DNA from: Deinococcus aquaedulcis
GTDB taxonomy: Bacteria > Deinococcota > Deinococci > Deinococcales > Deinococcaceae
Length of the DNA: 64,000 nt
Direction: 5' to 3'
NCBI RefSeq assembly: GCF_019693445.1
Contig: NZ_JAHRBL010000018.1
Location: 1 to 64,000 of the forward strand
Shown piece after piece: positions 50,656 through 61,369 of the stretch. How positions within the stretch are numbered: position 1 is the stretch's first letter; each line of letters starts with the position of its first letter. The position numbers and the translations under genes are program-made. Under the pieces are notes generated by a model. That model did no database searches. It saw only the letters and a program-made list of their open reading frames with translations, and was not told the origin of the DNA.

Positions 50656-51216
50656 TTACTCACGCACGTCGGTGTACTGGGGCGGGCCCGCCGGCGGGGC
50701 CGGATGGGCGGCCCAGGTCTGAAACGGTGGCGGCGCCAGCGTGTGCAGTCGTTCGCCACCCAGGTCCGTGCGGCTGATCCACGCGCTGACCCCTAGAACC
50801 GTGAGGCCCTGCGCCCGCAGGAACGCGGCGGCGGTTCGCGCGTCCCTGCCGGTGCAGATCAGGTCGTCCACGTACACGGCGCGGTGGCCAGGGGCCGGCA
50901 CATGCATGCGGTGCCACGCGGGGACTGGTTGCAAGGCCAAAAAGGCCACGGGCAGCCCCAGGTGCCGCGCCACAAACGTGGCCAGCACCGCCCCGCAGGC
51001 CGGGGCCCCCACCAGCAGCGTGGCCCCGGGAAAGTGCCCAGCAATAGCCTGCGCCTGCCACGCCGCCACCCGGTCCAGCTGCGCCGGGTCGCGCATGATC
51101 TCGCCCTTCTCAATCCAGCCGTCAGCGATCAGGCCGTTGCGAAAGTGGGTCAGGCCAGGGCGCAGGGCGCCGCCCGCCTGCAGCAACGGCAGCAGGCTCC
51201 CGGAAACGGCGCTCAC
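50656..51216 (-). CDS. Phosphoribosyltransferase (orotate PRTase-like)
   Basis: A 186-residue type I PRTase. The PRPP-binding signature is RAVYVDDLICTGRDA (about 111-125), and LLVGAPACGAVLATFVAR supplies the upstream loop. Resemblance is closest to orotate phosphoribosyltransferases, but the catalytic loop is short, so salvage or regulatory use is possible. Start is a GTG at 51216 immediately after the stop of the small gene upstream, implying coupling. Confidence 0.82.
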   Translation of the reverse strand: MSAVSGSLLPLLQAGGALRPGLTHFRNGLIADGWIEKGEIMRDPAQLDRVAAWQAQAIAGHFPGATLLVGAPACGAVLATFVARHLGLPVAFLALQPVPAWHRMHVPAPGHRAVYVDDLICTGRDARTAAAFLRAQGLTVLGVSAWISRTDLGGERLHTLAPPPFQTWAAHPAPPAGPPQYTDVRE

Positions 51217-51218
51217 CG

Positions 51219-51488
51219 TCAGCCGATCAGGGGGCTGTCGCCGTTGCCCGCCAGCGCGCGGAAGCTGGCGGCCTTCTGCCCCAGGCCCATGCGGTCGTAG
51301 CAGCCCGCCAGTTTCAGGGCAAAGAACTCCACGGCGCGGCAGTCTTCACGGCGCTCGGCCGCTTCCAGGCAGGTGCGGTAGTGCAGCACAGCGAGGTGGT
51401 ACTGGGCCGAGGCGGCGGCGTGTTCGGCACGGCAGTGGCTCATGCGGAGGGACACGATGTCGCTCGGAACGGTGCTCGCTGCGGACAT
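51219..51488 (-). CDS. Small hypothetical helical protein
   Basis: An 89-residue, cysteine-containing helical protein. The pattern AAASAQYHLAVLHYRTCLEAAERREDC with a later ALKLAGCYDRMG resembles a pair of TPR-like helices. TACACT ends 7 nt before the ATG, identifying the start within a longer open frame. It is co-transcribed with the PRTase gene. No function assigned. Confidence 0.75.
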   Translation of the reverse strand: MSAASTVPSDIVSLRMSHCRAEHAAASAQYHLAVLHYRTCLEAAERREDCRAVEFFALKLAGCYDRMGLGQKAASFRALAGNGDSPLIG

Positions 51489-51668
51489 ACCCGGCAGTGT
51501 AGCCACACCCGGGCCAGGATGAATGCAAGATGAATCAGGTTTGCAGCGCCAGATTGTGCGTCCCGCACGCTGTTTTTCCGCTATAGCCGAAATGAGACGA
51601 CGAGATTTTTTACACTGCTGGGTCATCTGTCCTGCTGCCAAGGGGCTTATTCACAGAGGGGCCGCGCC

Positions 51669-51689
51669 AAAAAAAGCCCCTTGTGGGCT
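51669..51689 (-). terminator. Terminator of the RNase II-family gene
   Basis: AGCCC and GGGCT arms around a 5-nt loop, followed on the minus strand by a T7 run; the stem overlaps the stop codon. Confidence 0.8.
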
Positions 51690-53074
51690 CAGCCCACCAC
51701 GCGGGCGCGTACCGTCAGGTCCGGCAGGTTCACGTCCGTTAGTTCCACCTGCACCTCCTGCCCGGCGGGCACGGCGCTGCTGAGGGCCACGTCATAGGCC
51801 AGTTCGGGAATCAGCAGGGTGGCCTGGGGCCCGCGCCGCTCCACCACCACGGCGGGCCACACGCGCCCCGGCTGCGCGGCCACAAAGCGCAGGGTGTGGT
51901 GGCGGCGGCTGAGGCGCTCGGCCTGCCGGGTGGCGTCGGCGTTCATCTGGGCCTGGGCCACGCGGGCGGCCACCGCTTTGCCGCTCAGGGGCTCGGCGCC
52001 GGTCAGGTGGGCGCGCAACTGCTGGTGCACCACCAGATCCAGATAACGGCGCATGGGGCTGGTGGCCTGGGCGTACAGGTCCAGGCCCATGCCCGCGTGT
52101 GGCCCCGGCGCGGGCTGAAAGCGGGTGCGGGCCAGGGTCTTGCGCCGCGCCCAGTGGGCGCTGAGGGTGTCGCCGCGCACGTCGCGGTGCGGGGGGTCCT
52201 GGGTGGCAAAGGGCAGGGCCAGTTCGTGGTCGTCGGCGTAGATGGCCGCCGCCCAGCCGGCCAGGGTCATGCACTCCTGCACCACGGCGCGCATGTCCGG
52301 CTTGGGCAGCGGGGTCACCACGGCACCGCTTTCGTCGGCCTTCACACGCACCTCCGGCAGATCAATGGTCAGGGCCCCTTCGGCCTCGCGCAGGGCCCGG
52401 CTCTGGGCCGCCAGCCGCGCCAGCGTCACGAACGGTTCCTGCCCGGCGTCCAGCGCCGCCTGCGCCCCCGTGTAGGTCAGCCGGGTCACGCGCACGGTGG
52501 TCAGGGCCACGTCCACGGCGTCGGCGTTGCCGTCCTGATCCAGATCCAGGCTGATGCTCAGGGCCGGGGTGGTGGGGTGCAGGCCCAGGCCCGCCTGCGC
52601 CACCAGGGCGTCGGGCACCATGCCCACCGTCTGGTCGGGCAGGTACAGGGTGGCGCCGCGCGAACGTGCTTCCAGGTCCAGGTCGCTGTCGGGGGCAATC
52701 AGCGCCGCCACATCCGCCACATGCACCCACAGCCGGGTCCCGCCCCCCGGCAGGGGCTCCACCGCCACCGCGTCGTCGGGGTCGCGGTTGCCCTCGTCGT
52801 CAATGGCGTAGCTCTGCAACTGGGTCAGGTCCAGGCGCGGCTCCTCGGGAAAGGGCGGCACCGGCAGCGTCACGGGCTGCAGGGCCGCGCCCAGCCGATC
52901 GGCGTAGGGCGTGCGCGCCTCATCCCACAGCCCCGCACGCAGCAGCAGGGCGTGGGCCGCCTGCGGGGTTTCCGGCAGTTTCAGGTCGCGCAGGGTGCGG
53001 CTTTTGTCCTGTTTGCCCCGGGCCAGCAGTTCCACTTCGGTGCGCTGGGCCGGTGTGAGCTCGGGCATGGTCAT
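51689..53074 (-). CDS. RNase II/R family exoribonuclease (RNB domain)
   Basis: A 461-residue 3'-5' exoribonuclease, shorter than E. coli RNase II or R because it lacks the N-terminal cold-shock domains; an N-terminal helical HTH-like segment replaces them. The catalytic acidic cluster is AIDDEGNRDPDDAVAVE (D92 to D101), the RNB core contains SPMRRYLDL, and the C-terminal 70 residues form an S1 domain. This matches the compact RNase II (DrII) known from Deinococcus. TATCCT ends 7 nt before the ATG. Confidence 0.92.
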   Translation of the reverse strand: MTMPELTPAQRTEVELLARGKQDKSRTLRDLKLPETPQAAHALLLRAGLWDEARTPYADRLGAALQPVTLPVPPFPEEPRLDLTQLQSYAIDDEGNRDPDDAVAVEPLPGGGTRLWVHVADVAALIAPDSDLDLEARSRGATLYLPDQTVGMVPDALVAQAGLGLHPTTPALSISLDLDQDGNADAVDVALTTVRVTRLTYTGAQAALDAGQEPFVTLARLAAQSRALREAEGALTIDLPEVRVKADESGAVVTPLPKPDMRAVVQECMTLAGWAAAIYADDHELALPFATQDPPHRDVRGDTLSAHWARRKTLARTRFQPAPGPHAGMGLDLYAQATSPMRRYLDLVVHQQLRAHLTGAEPLSGKAVAARVAQAQMNADATRQAERLSRRHHTLRFVAAQPGRVWPAVVVERRGPQATLLIPELAYDVALSSAVPAGQEVQVELTDVNLPDLTVRARVVG

Positions 53075-53321
53075 GCTTCAGAGGATAGGGGAGGACAGAG
53101 GTAGAGGGGATGGCAAGCGGAGGTTTCACTTTAGGTAAGGCTGGGTTGTTAGGGACGGAAGCAAAGTATGGAGAGTGGTGTGGAATAGCTTGGTTGATCT
53201 GCTCACCGGACAACTAGCAAAAGCTGTGCTGGTCACAAAATTTTCGCTGCTTGTGTCTACCTGACCCTCTCGCATGGCGTCCTCTACTGGGCTAGAACAG
53301 CCTGCGCCTCAACCCCAACTT

Positions 53322-53371
53322 TCTAAATATGGAAATTTTAGATTGACAATCACTCAAACTTATGTTTCTAT
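53322..53371 (+). promoter_or_regulatory. AT-rich promoter and inverted repeat of the NGGN cassette
   Basis: An inverted repeat TCTAAA-N9-TTTAGA (53322-53342) abuts TTGACA (53343-53348); the -10 is TTCTAT at 17 nt or TATATT at 20 nt. The block is far more AT-rich than its surroundings. The 316-bp gap upstream of the gene otherwise shows no gene. Confidence 0.65.
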
Positions 53372-53390
53372 ATTTGTAAAGGAGACGAGC

Positions 53391-54275
53391 ATGAATGAAC
53401 AGCATCCGCAGGACGACTTCCGTTCGCACGTTCAACGTCTGGTGGCCGAAGGCAAACTCACCGCCGAGGAAGCCAGAGGGCTGCTCGAAGAGACGGCGCC
53501 TGGCTCAGACCTGCCGCCGGTCAGCCTGGACAGCTCCGCGACCCTGCCCCCACCCCAGGCCGAACACGCCCTGCACCTGCTGGTCAAGGGCTACAGCCTG
53601 ACGGTGGTGCAGGACCCGGCCCTGGGTGCGCCGCACCTCAGCGCCAACGAGGAAGGACGCCTGACCCTGGAACAGACCCCGCAGGGCTGGCGGGTGGCGC
53701 GTGTGCCCGGCTCCATGCAACACACCGGCCCCGGCCAGGGCAGCCTGAAGGCCATCCTGACTGTGCCCTTCACCCCGGGCCATGTGCGCGCCGAAGTGAA
53801 CGGCGGCAACCTGACCCTGCCCGATCTGGCCGGCGACATGCGCGCCGAAGTGAACGGCGGCAACGTGCGCATGGGCCGCGCGGCCAGCCTGCGCGCCGAG
53901 GTGAACGGCGGCAACCTGACTGCCGCTGAACTGGGCGGCCCCACCCACCTGCGGGTGAACGGCGGCAACCTTTCCCTGAAAGGTGCGCGCACCCTGGACG
54001 CCAGCGTGAACGGCGGCAACCTGAAATGGGCGGGCGTCCTGAGCGGCGGCGATCACCGCGTGGAGGTCAACGCGGGCAACGCCACCCTGTACCTGCAAGA
54101 AGGCAGCAGCGTGCGCCTGGACGCCAGCGTCACCGTGGGCAACTTCCGCGCCGACTTTCCCACCCAGCGCCAGGGCGGCTTCCTGAACACCCGCCACCAC
54201 GGCCAGCTGGGCAGCGGCGACGCCATCCTGCACAGCAAAGTGGCCGCCGGCAGTCTGAAGGTGGTGACCCAGTGA
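53391..54275 (+). CDS. DUF4097-like protein with NGGN beta-repeats and N-terminal SHOCT-like segment
   Basis: A 294-residue protein. Residues 8-32 (FRSHVQRLVAEGKLTAEEARGLLEE) form a short SHOCT/bacterial-Cas-type helical hairpin. The C-terminal half is a beta-helix-like array: about six strands of the form RAEVNGGNL at roughly residues 133-230, each about 18-20 residues apart, as in DUF4097/adhesin-head proteins. AAAGGAG is 7 nt before the ATG. There is no signal peptide. Its 3' end overlaps the next gene. The role is unknown; related operons respond to envelope stress. Confidence 0.8.
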   Translation: MNEQHPQDDFRSHVQRLVAEGKLTAEEARGLLEETAPGSDLPPVSLDSSATLPPPQAEHALHLLVKGYSLTVVQDPALGAPHLSANEEGRLTLEQTPQGWRVARVPGSMQHTGPGQGSLKAILTVPFTPGHVRAEVNGGNLTLPDLAGDMRAEVNGGNVRMGRAASLRAEVNGGNLTAAELGGPTHLRVNGGNLSLKGARTLDASVNGGNLKWAGVLSGGDHRVEVNAGNATLYLQEGSSVRLDASVTVGNFRADFPTQRQGGFLNTRHHGQLGSGDAILHSKVAAGSLKVVTQ

Positions 54276-54511
54276 TGAAACTTCCCGCCCACTCGCTGCC
54301 GGTGGCGCTGCCGCCGGTCAGCACGGACGCCCGCGCGTGGCTGCGCCGCGCCTGGGCCCGGCTGGTGCGCCCGCCCAGTGCCGAAGACTGCCTCGCCCGG
54401 CAGCGCCTGCGCGCCGAGGTGCGGGCCGAGTACGACGCCCGGCTGGACCTGTATCTGGCGGCCACGCTGCGCAGCGCCCCCGCCCGTCACCCCTGGGGAG
54501 AGCGGCCATGA
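54275..54511 (+). CDS. Small hypothetical protein
   Basis: A 78-residue Arg/Ala-rich, probably helical protein (RAWLRRAWARLVRPPS, CLARQRLRAEVRAEYDARLDLY). Its ATG overlaps the stop of the NGGN gene and its stop overlaps the next start, so it is translationally coupled in the middle of the cassette. Function unknown; a link to membrane or DNA would be speculation. Confidence 0.7.
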   Translation: MKLPAHSLPVALPPVSTDARAWLRRAWARLVRPPSAEDCLARQRLRAEVRAEYDARLDLYLAATLRSAPARHPWGERP

Positions 54512-55179
54512 AAGAAAAGATCAAGCGCATTCTGGACCTGATCCGCGCCGGCAAGCTGACGCTGGACGACGCCGCGCCGCTGCTGGCCGCCCTGAGCCCC
54601 AAACTGGCCCTGACCGACAGTGACCGCGAACTGCTGAGCGCCCTGCTCTCCCGCGAGGAACTGGACAGCGCCCAGGTGGCCGAACACCTGATGCTGCTGC
54701 GTGGGGTGCGTGACGCCGCGCCGGGCGCCCCCTTTCCGCCCCAACCGCCCCGCCCCCCCTCCGGCCCGCGCGTGGTGGTGGGTGGCCGCCCCGGGCCCCG
54801 CATGGACCGCTTTGTGGACCGCCTGACTGGAGGCATAGACGCCATGGTCGAGAACATCACGTCTCAGGTTGAACGCGAGGTGTCGCAGTTTGAGCGCCAC
54901 ATGCACGGCGACGGCCCCCAGCCCGGCCCCAGCCGCTCGGCCCGGGTGCTGCGTATCCAGGTGGAATCCCAGCACGGCGACGAGTTCAGCGCCAACATTC
55001 CCGTGAGCCTCGCCGCCCACCTCGACAAGTTGATTCCGCCCCACGGCCGCGCCGCCCTGGAAAGCGCCGGCTTCACCCTCGAAACCCTGCAACTGCTCAT
55101 CGAGGCCAACCCCGCCCCCGGCCCCCTGATTGACGCCGAGGACCAGCACGGCAACGAAGTCCACATTGCGCTGAAGTGA
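54508..55179 (+). CDS. SHOCT-like/DUF-type protein of the NGGN cassette
   Basis: A 223-residue protein that begins with a helical motif like that of its upstream partner (KEKIKRILDLIRAGKLTLDDAAPLLAAL), has a Pro-rich linker at about 73-88, a helical MDRFVDRLTGGIDAMVENITSQVEREVSQFE segment and a C-terminal alpha/beta domain. The repeated GKLTxxEAxxLL pattern in three proteins of this locus (also EITPDEAARKL in the DUF2089 protein) points to a common interaction module. Function unknown. Confidence 0.75.
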   Translation: MKEKIKRILDLIRAGKLTLDDAAPLLAALSPKLALTDSDRELLSALLSREELDSAQVAEHLMLLRGVRDAAPGAPFPPQPPRPPSGPRVVVGGRPGPRMDRFVDRLTGGIDAMVENITSQVEREVSQFERHMHGDGPQPGPSRSARVLRIQVESQHGDEFSANIPVSLAAHLDKLIPPHGRAALESAGFTLETLQLLIEANPAPGPLIDAEDQHGNEVHIALK

Positions 55180-55259
55180 GCGTGCGGCAGATGGCACATG
55201 GCCTGGAGACCCGGGCCATCTGCCATTTGCCACCGGCCATCTGCCTAAAGTGAGGCCCT

Positions 55260-55613
55260 ATGCGTCCCCTGCCCCTGCCCTTTCCCGATGAAACCGAGGC
55301 CCCGCTGGTCACCGAGCTGCGTTTTCCCACCAGCGGCGTGACGGTGCGCGGGGTGTTTGAACTGAACGAATTTGCGGTGCTCAGCCCGGAAAATCTGGAG
55401 TTCCTGCGCCTGTACATCCGCGTGCGCGGCAACCTGAAAGAGGTCGAGCGGGTGCTGGGCCTGAGTTACCCCACCGTGCGCGCCCGTTTCGACACCCTGC
55501 TGCGCGCCATCGGCTACGAACCGGAGCAGGCCGACCCCCAGGCCGAAGTGCTGGCCAGCCTGGAACGCGGCGAAATCACGCCAGACGAGGCCGCGCGCAA
55601 GCTGCGGCGGTAG
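55260..55613 (+). CDS. DUF2089 family protein, probable regulator of the cassette
   Basis: A 117-residue protein with a helix-turn-helix-like middle (RGNLKEVERVLGLSYPTVRARFDTLL, about 58-84) and a C-terminal LERGEITPDEAARKL that matches the helical hairpins of the two partner proteins. DUF2089 proteins are commonly found with DUF4097 genes and are thought to be regulators. TAAAGT ends 8 nt before the ATG. Confidence 0.85.
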   Translation: MRPLPLPFPDETEAPLVTELRFPTSGVTVRGVFELNEFAVLSPENLEFLRLYIRVRGNLKEVERVLGLSYPTVRARFDTLLRAIGYEPEQADPQAEVLASLERGEITPDEAARKLRR

Positions 55614-55618
55614 AGGGC

Positions 55619-55668
55619 TGGGGCCATGAGCCATAAGCCATGAGCCATGAGCCATGAGCCATGAGCCA
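55619..55668. repeat. Tandem heptamer run (GCCATGA)
   Basis: Six to seven copies of a 7-bp word reading GCCATGA or GCCATAA head to tail between the DUF2089 gene and the convergent acetyltransferase. A clear microsatellite-like tract that could vary in copy number. Confidence 0.85.
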
Positions 55669-55675
55669 GTTTCCC

Positions 55676-56206
55676 TCAGAGACCGGCGGCCACAGTCCCC
55701 AGGTCTGTCCACACCATGCGCACCTCGCGCAGTTCGCCGCCGGGGATGGGCTGCACCTTCTCGCCGGCCTCGGCCGCGCCCTGGCGGGCGTACCACTGCC
55801 GCGTGGGATTCACGTCCAGCACCCACAGGGCCATGCTCTGCGCGCCGCGTGCCTGCAGGGCGTCGGCCACGGCGCGCAGCAGGGCCCGGCCTGTGCCCCG
55901 CCCCTGAACGGCGCGGCGGCTGTACAGCGTGAACAGTTCGGCGTCGTAGCCCTCGTGGTCGCGCGGGGCGCCCGCCGAGGCAAAGGCGATCACCGCGCCC
56001 GCGTCCTCGGCCACCAGCACGGCGTCCTGGCCCGCCGCGATGTTCTGGGCCCAGAAGGCGGCCCGGCGCTCGCGCTGCGCGTCGTCGGTCATGCGCGCCA
56101 GAAAATCGGCAGGCATCAGCCCCGCGTAGGTTTCGCGCCAGCTCCCCGTATGAATGGCCGCAATGGCCGGGACGTCCTGCAGCGTGGCCGGGCGGATGGT
56201 GGGCAT
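55676..56206 (-). CDS. GNAT family N-acetyltransferase
   Basis: A 176-residue single GNAT domain: IRPATLQDVPAIAAIH at the N-terminus, then LYSRRAVQGRGTGRALLRAV (acetyl-CoA loop, about 97-116) and ALWVLDVNPTRQWYARQGA. Substrate not assignable. TACACT ends 6 nt before the ATG. Confidence 0.9.
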   Translation of the reverse strand: MPTIRPATLQDVPAIAAIHTGSWRETYAGLMPADFLARMTDDAQRERRAAFWAQNIAAGQDAVLVAEDAGAVIAFASAGAPRDHEGYDAELFTLYSRRAVQGRGTGRALLRAVADALQARGAQSMALWVLDVNPTRQWYARQGAAEAGEKVQPIPGGELREVRMVWTDLGTVAAGL

Positions 56207-56278
56207 GGGGCGAGTGTAGTGGGGAGGCGGGGCAAGCGGGGGCGAGGTTGCGCGCGGGGCGCTACGGGCAACGGCGTC

Positions 56279-56402
56279 GAGGGGTCAAGAAGTGGAGGAG
56301 TCGAGAGGGTACTGGCCCGCGCTGGGCAGCTGGAACGCCGGACATTGCGGGGAAGCTCCGCCCCTCTTTGACCCTTAGACCCTTCGACTCTTAGACCCTT
56401 TG
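56279..56402. repeat. Degenerate heptamer/octamer word repeats (GGGTCTA/GGGTCAA)
   Basis: On the minus strand the run reads GGTCAAAGGGTCTAAGAGTC and continues with GAAGGGTCTAAGGGTCAAA; a second block at 56279-56310 has GAGGGGTCAAG and GGAGTCGAG words. Between the GNAT and Crp genes, with no ORF. It may be the same class of drifting tandem repeat as the GCCATGA runs. Confidence 0.65.
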
Positions 56403-56420
56403 ACCAGCGCCCCGGCGCCC

Positions 56421-57116
<696 letters not shown>

Positions 57117-57253
57117 GATTCTTCACAATACCCGAAAATGCGCCCCCCGCCCGGGGCTGCCCCCGCCGCCAGGCAGCTGCATGAAGGGGCGATCAGCCCC
57201 GCCGCTCTGCCCGGCTGGGGAGAGGGCCACGGCGAGACAGCAGCCCACCTCAC

Positions 57254-57282
57254 ATGACATTCGCCCCGGAACGTTTTATACT
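57254..57282 (+). promoter_or_regulatory. Strong promoter of the acyl-CoA dehydrogenase gene
   Basis: ATGACA and TATACT, each one mismatch from consensus, with a 17-nt spacer. Start expected near 57289, giving a leader of about 60 nt with CGGAGG before the ATG. One of few genes here with a normal leader and Shine-Dalgarno sequence. Confidence 0.8.
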
Positions 57283-57349
57283 CGGTTCAACTAACAGTGC
57301 CGGGTGGCGTCCCCCAGGGGCGAAACCCCACACACGGAGGACACCAACT

Positions 57350-59182
<1,833 letters not shown>

Positions 59183-59199
59183 GCCGCAACCAAATCTTC

Positions 59200-59229
59200 G
59201 GGGCCTGTCCATTGTGGCGGGCCCCTTTT
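59200..59229 (+). terminator. Terminator of the acyl-CoA dehydrogenase gene
   Basis: GGGGCC and GGCCCC arms with a 14-nt loop, followed by TTTTCTT, 18 bp after the stop. Confidence 0.8.
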
Positions 59230-59242
59230 CTTGGGCCGGGCG

Positions 59243-59908
59243 TCAGGCTGGGTCAGCGCCCAGAAAGCTGTTCACGGCACGCGACAGGCTGCGGTGGGGC
59301 GTGTCCTCGGCGCGGAAAGCCAGCACGGCCAGGGTGCAGGGCACCCCGCCGGCGCTGTGGCCTTCCGCCTGGGCTTCCTCCAGCAGGGCGCTCAGGGCGC
59401 GGGCCAGCTGCCGGTATCGCTGTGGGCTCAGGTGCAGCGTCAGGCGGTCCAGATGGGCCGGGTGGCCCTCGGGGCTGGGCGCGTCGGGCGGGGTCATGGG
59501 CGGGGCCGGATGGTGGGCATCCCCAAAGCCGTACACATCCTCCTCGCCGTCATGGACCAGGGCCCAGGACCGCTCGTAGGCGCGCAGGAAGCCACCGCTC
59601 AAATCCTGCAGGTCAGCGGTGCCGTTGCCTTGCGCGTCGCCGGGCGGCAGCAGCGTCATGGGGACGCGAAATTCGCGGGCCGCCAGCTGAAAGTACACCC
59701 GTCCACCTTCGCGCCGCTGCTCGAACAGCAGCCCGCAATCCGTCAGGCGCCGGGCGTGGTGGTGCACGAGGTTGGCCGCCATGCCAGCCCGTACCGCCAC
59801 CTCACTGGGCGACTGCGGCTGCACGAACAGGCCCAGAAAAGCGTGATGCTGGTGCAGCGCGCGGGCCGCTGAGGGATCGGTGATCTGCAGGGACGCCTGT
59901 GGGGTCAT
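59243..59908 (-). CDS. ArsR-like HTH transcriptional regulator
   Basis: A 221-residue protein with an N-terminal winged helix (SPSEVAVRAGMAANLVHHHARRLTDCGLL) and a C-terminal domain ending in LRLHLSPQRYRQLARALSALL-type helices. The layout matches the HTH protein at 42967 and ArsR-type regulators with long effector domains. It converges on the dehydrogenase gene, so regulation of that gene is possible but unproved. CACACT ends 7 nt before the ATG. Confidence 0.82.
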   Translation of the reverse strand: MTPQASLQITDPSAARALHQHHAFLGLFVQPQSPSEVAVRAGMAANLVHHHARRLTDCGLLFEQRREGGRVYFQLAAREFRVPMTLLPPGDAQGNGTADLQDLSGGFLRAYERSWALVHDGEEDVYGFGDAHHPAPPMTPPDAPSPEGHPAHLDRLTLHLSPQRYRQLARALSALLEEAQAEGHSAGGVPCTLAVLAFRAEDTPHRSLSRAVNSFLGADPA

Positions 59909-59984
59909 GCCCGGCAGTGTGAAGGGCCGCGTTTCAGTGGGCCAGGGGCAGGGCTGAAATGTGGCCGGTCTGGTTCCTGTGTCC

Positions 59985-60464
59985 TTAAAGGCCCGGAATC
60001 GGCACCGCCACGGGGCGGATGGGCTGCCCCTGATCCTGGGCGGTGTTCAGCAGCGTGTTCATGCGGCGGTTGAGGTCATGAAGGCCGGCCTCGTTGAAGC
60101 GGCCCCGCTGCAGGTCACGGCCCACGGCGCCCAGGGATTGCCCGAAGCCGGGCAGCAGGGAACCAATCTTGTTCAGGAAAGGGTCTTTGGTGTTGCGCGT
60201 CATCTTGACGGCGGCGTTCACCTGATAGGCCGCAAAGGCCAGCGCCAGCCCGGCCTTGACGATATTGGCGCGCTGCCCAGGTGCGCCCACCTGAAATTTG
60301 TACTGGCGGTAGGGCTTCCAGACCCAGGTGTTGAAGGCGTAGTACGCCGCGCCCAGGTGAAAGACGAACTTGGCTTTTTCGGCCACGGTGGCCTGCGCCT
60401 GCTGGGTCGGGGCCGCCACCAGCAGCGCGCCGGCCAGCAGAACAGATGTGCGACGTCGGGTCAT
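59985..60464 (-). CDS. Exported hypothetical protein
   Basis: A 159-residue product with an N-terminal signal peptide (SVLLAGALLVAAPTQQAQA) and a helical body (FVFHLGAAYYAFNTWVWKPYRQYKF, ANIVKAGLALAFAAYQVNAAVKM). No family recognised. The ATG at 60464 is set by the signal peptide. Divergent from the Gre-family gene; about 140 bp between them holds nothing else. Confidence 0.72.
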   Translation of the reverse strand: MTRRRTSVLLAGALLVAAPTQQAQATVAEKAKFVFHLGAAYYAFNTWVWKPYRQYKFQVGAPGQRANIVKAGLALAFAAYQVNAAVKMTRNTKDPFLNKIGSLLPGFGQSLGAVGRDLQRGRFNEAGLHDLNRRMNTLLNTAQDQGQPIRPVAVPIPGL

Positions 60465-60608
60465 GCGGCCAGTCTGGCGGGTTGGGTGCCCGGCCCAGAT
60501 GAACCGAACTTGCAGGGGGCTGAAGCTGCGCTTGCCAGGGTCTTCATGCAGCCCACCTGCCCCTGGCCCCCGTGGCACACTGCGCCCACGCCCCACCCAG
60601 AGGTGCCC

Positions 60609-61085
60609 ATGCCCCACACCACCCAACTCACCCCGGAAGGCCACGAGCGCCTGCAGCGCCTGTTGCAGCAGGAGTACGCCCGCTTGGAAGAAGCCCGCCG
60701 CGTGGTGCAGGAGCAAATGAGCGCCAACGACAACGAGAACCTGGGCCTCAGCGCCGCGCAGCAGGACCTGCTGGCCCTGCAGGAGCGCATTGCCGCGCTG
60801 GAAGACAGTCTGGCGCAGGCCACCGTGCTGGCGCCTGCCCCCGGCGCCCCCAATACCGCCCAGCTGGGCAGCCTGGTGACCTTGCAGGACGTGGCGTCCG
60901 GGCGCGAACGGCGCTTGCAACTGGTGGCACCCCTAGAGGCTTCGGCGGTGGCGGGCGAGCGGCCACGGGTGAGCACCGAGAGCCCGGTGGGGCAGGCCCT
61001 GCTGGGGCGCCGGGTGGGCGAGGCCTTCACGGTGAACCTGGGGCCACGAAGTGCCACCTACCGGGTGCTGAGCCTGGACAGTTGA
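60609..61085 (+). CDS. Gre-family transcription elongation factor
   Basis: A 158-residue protein with the two Gre parts: an N-terminal coiled coil (residues 1-75, tip SANDNENLGLSAAQ with acidic D and E) and a C-terminal FKBP-like domain with STESPVGQALLGRRVGEAF. Gre factors enter the RNA polymerase secondary channel and stimulate transcript cleavage. The tip differs from the usual GDLSENAEY of GreA, so a regulatory Gre-like factor (Gfh1-type, known in Thermus/Deinococcus) is possible. AGGTG precedes the ATG. Confidence 0.88.
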   Translation: MPHTTQLTPEGHERLQRLLQQEYARLEEARRVVQEQMSANDNENLGLSAAQQDLLALQERIAALEDSLAQATVLAPAPGAPNTAQLGSLVTLQDVASGRERRLQLVAPLEASAVAGERPRVSTESPVGQALLGRRVGEAFTVNLGPRSATYRVLSLDS

Positions 61086-61144
61086 TGGTGATGCTCAGCG
61101 CAGGTACGCAGAGAGAAGGGTGCCCCTTCCTGGCGGAGGCACGG

Positions 61145-61183
61145 CAAAAAAGACCCCCGGAGGAATCATCCTTCCGGGGGTCT
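61145..61183 (-). terminator. Terminator of tRNA-Ala
   Basis: A GC-rich 12- to 13-bp stem (AGACCCCCGG against CCGGGGGTCT, one bulge) followed on the minus strand by six Ts, 3 nt after the tRNA CCA. Confidence 0.9.
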
Positions 61184-61185
61184 TC

Positions 61186-61264
<79 letters not shown>

Positions 61265-61278
61265 TTTCGGGCTCAGGA

Positions 61279-61308
61279 AAGGTAGCATTCCCGCAGCCAG
61301 CTTGTAAA
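61279..61308 (-). promoter_or_regulatory. tRNA-Ala promoter
   Basis: TTTACA (61308-61303) and TACCTT (61284-61279) with an 18-nt spacer on the minus strand, 17 bp upstream of the mature tRNA. Confidence 0.65.
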
Positions 61309-61369
61309 GCCACCTGCGTGGGCCGCAACGGGCGCAACGTCGGGGCGCCATTGGGCGTATAAGAGGGAT

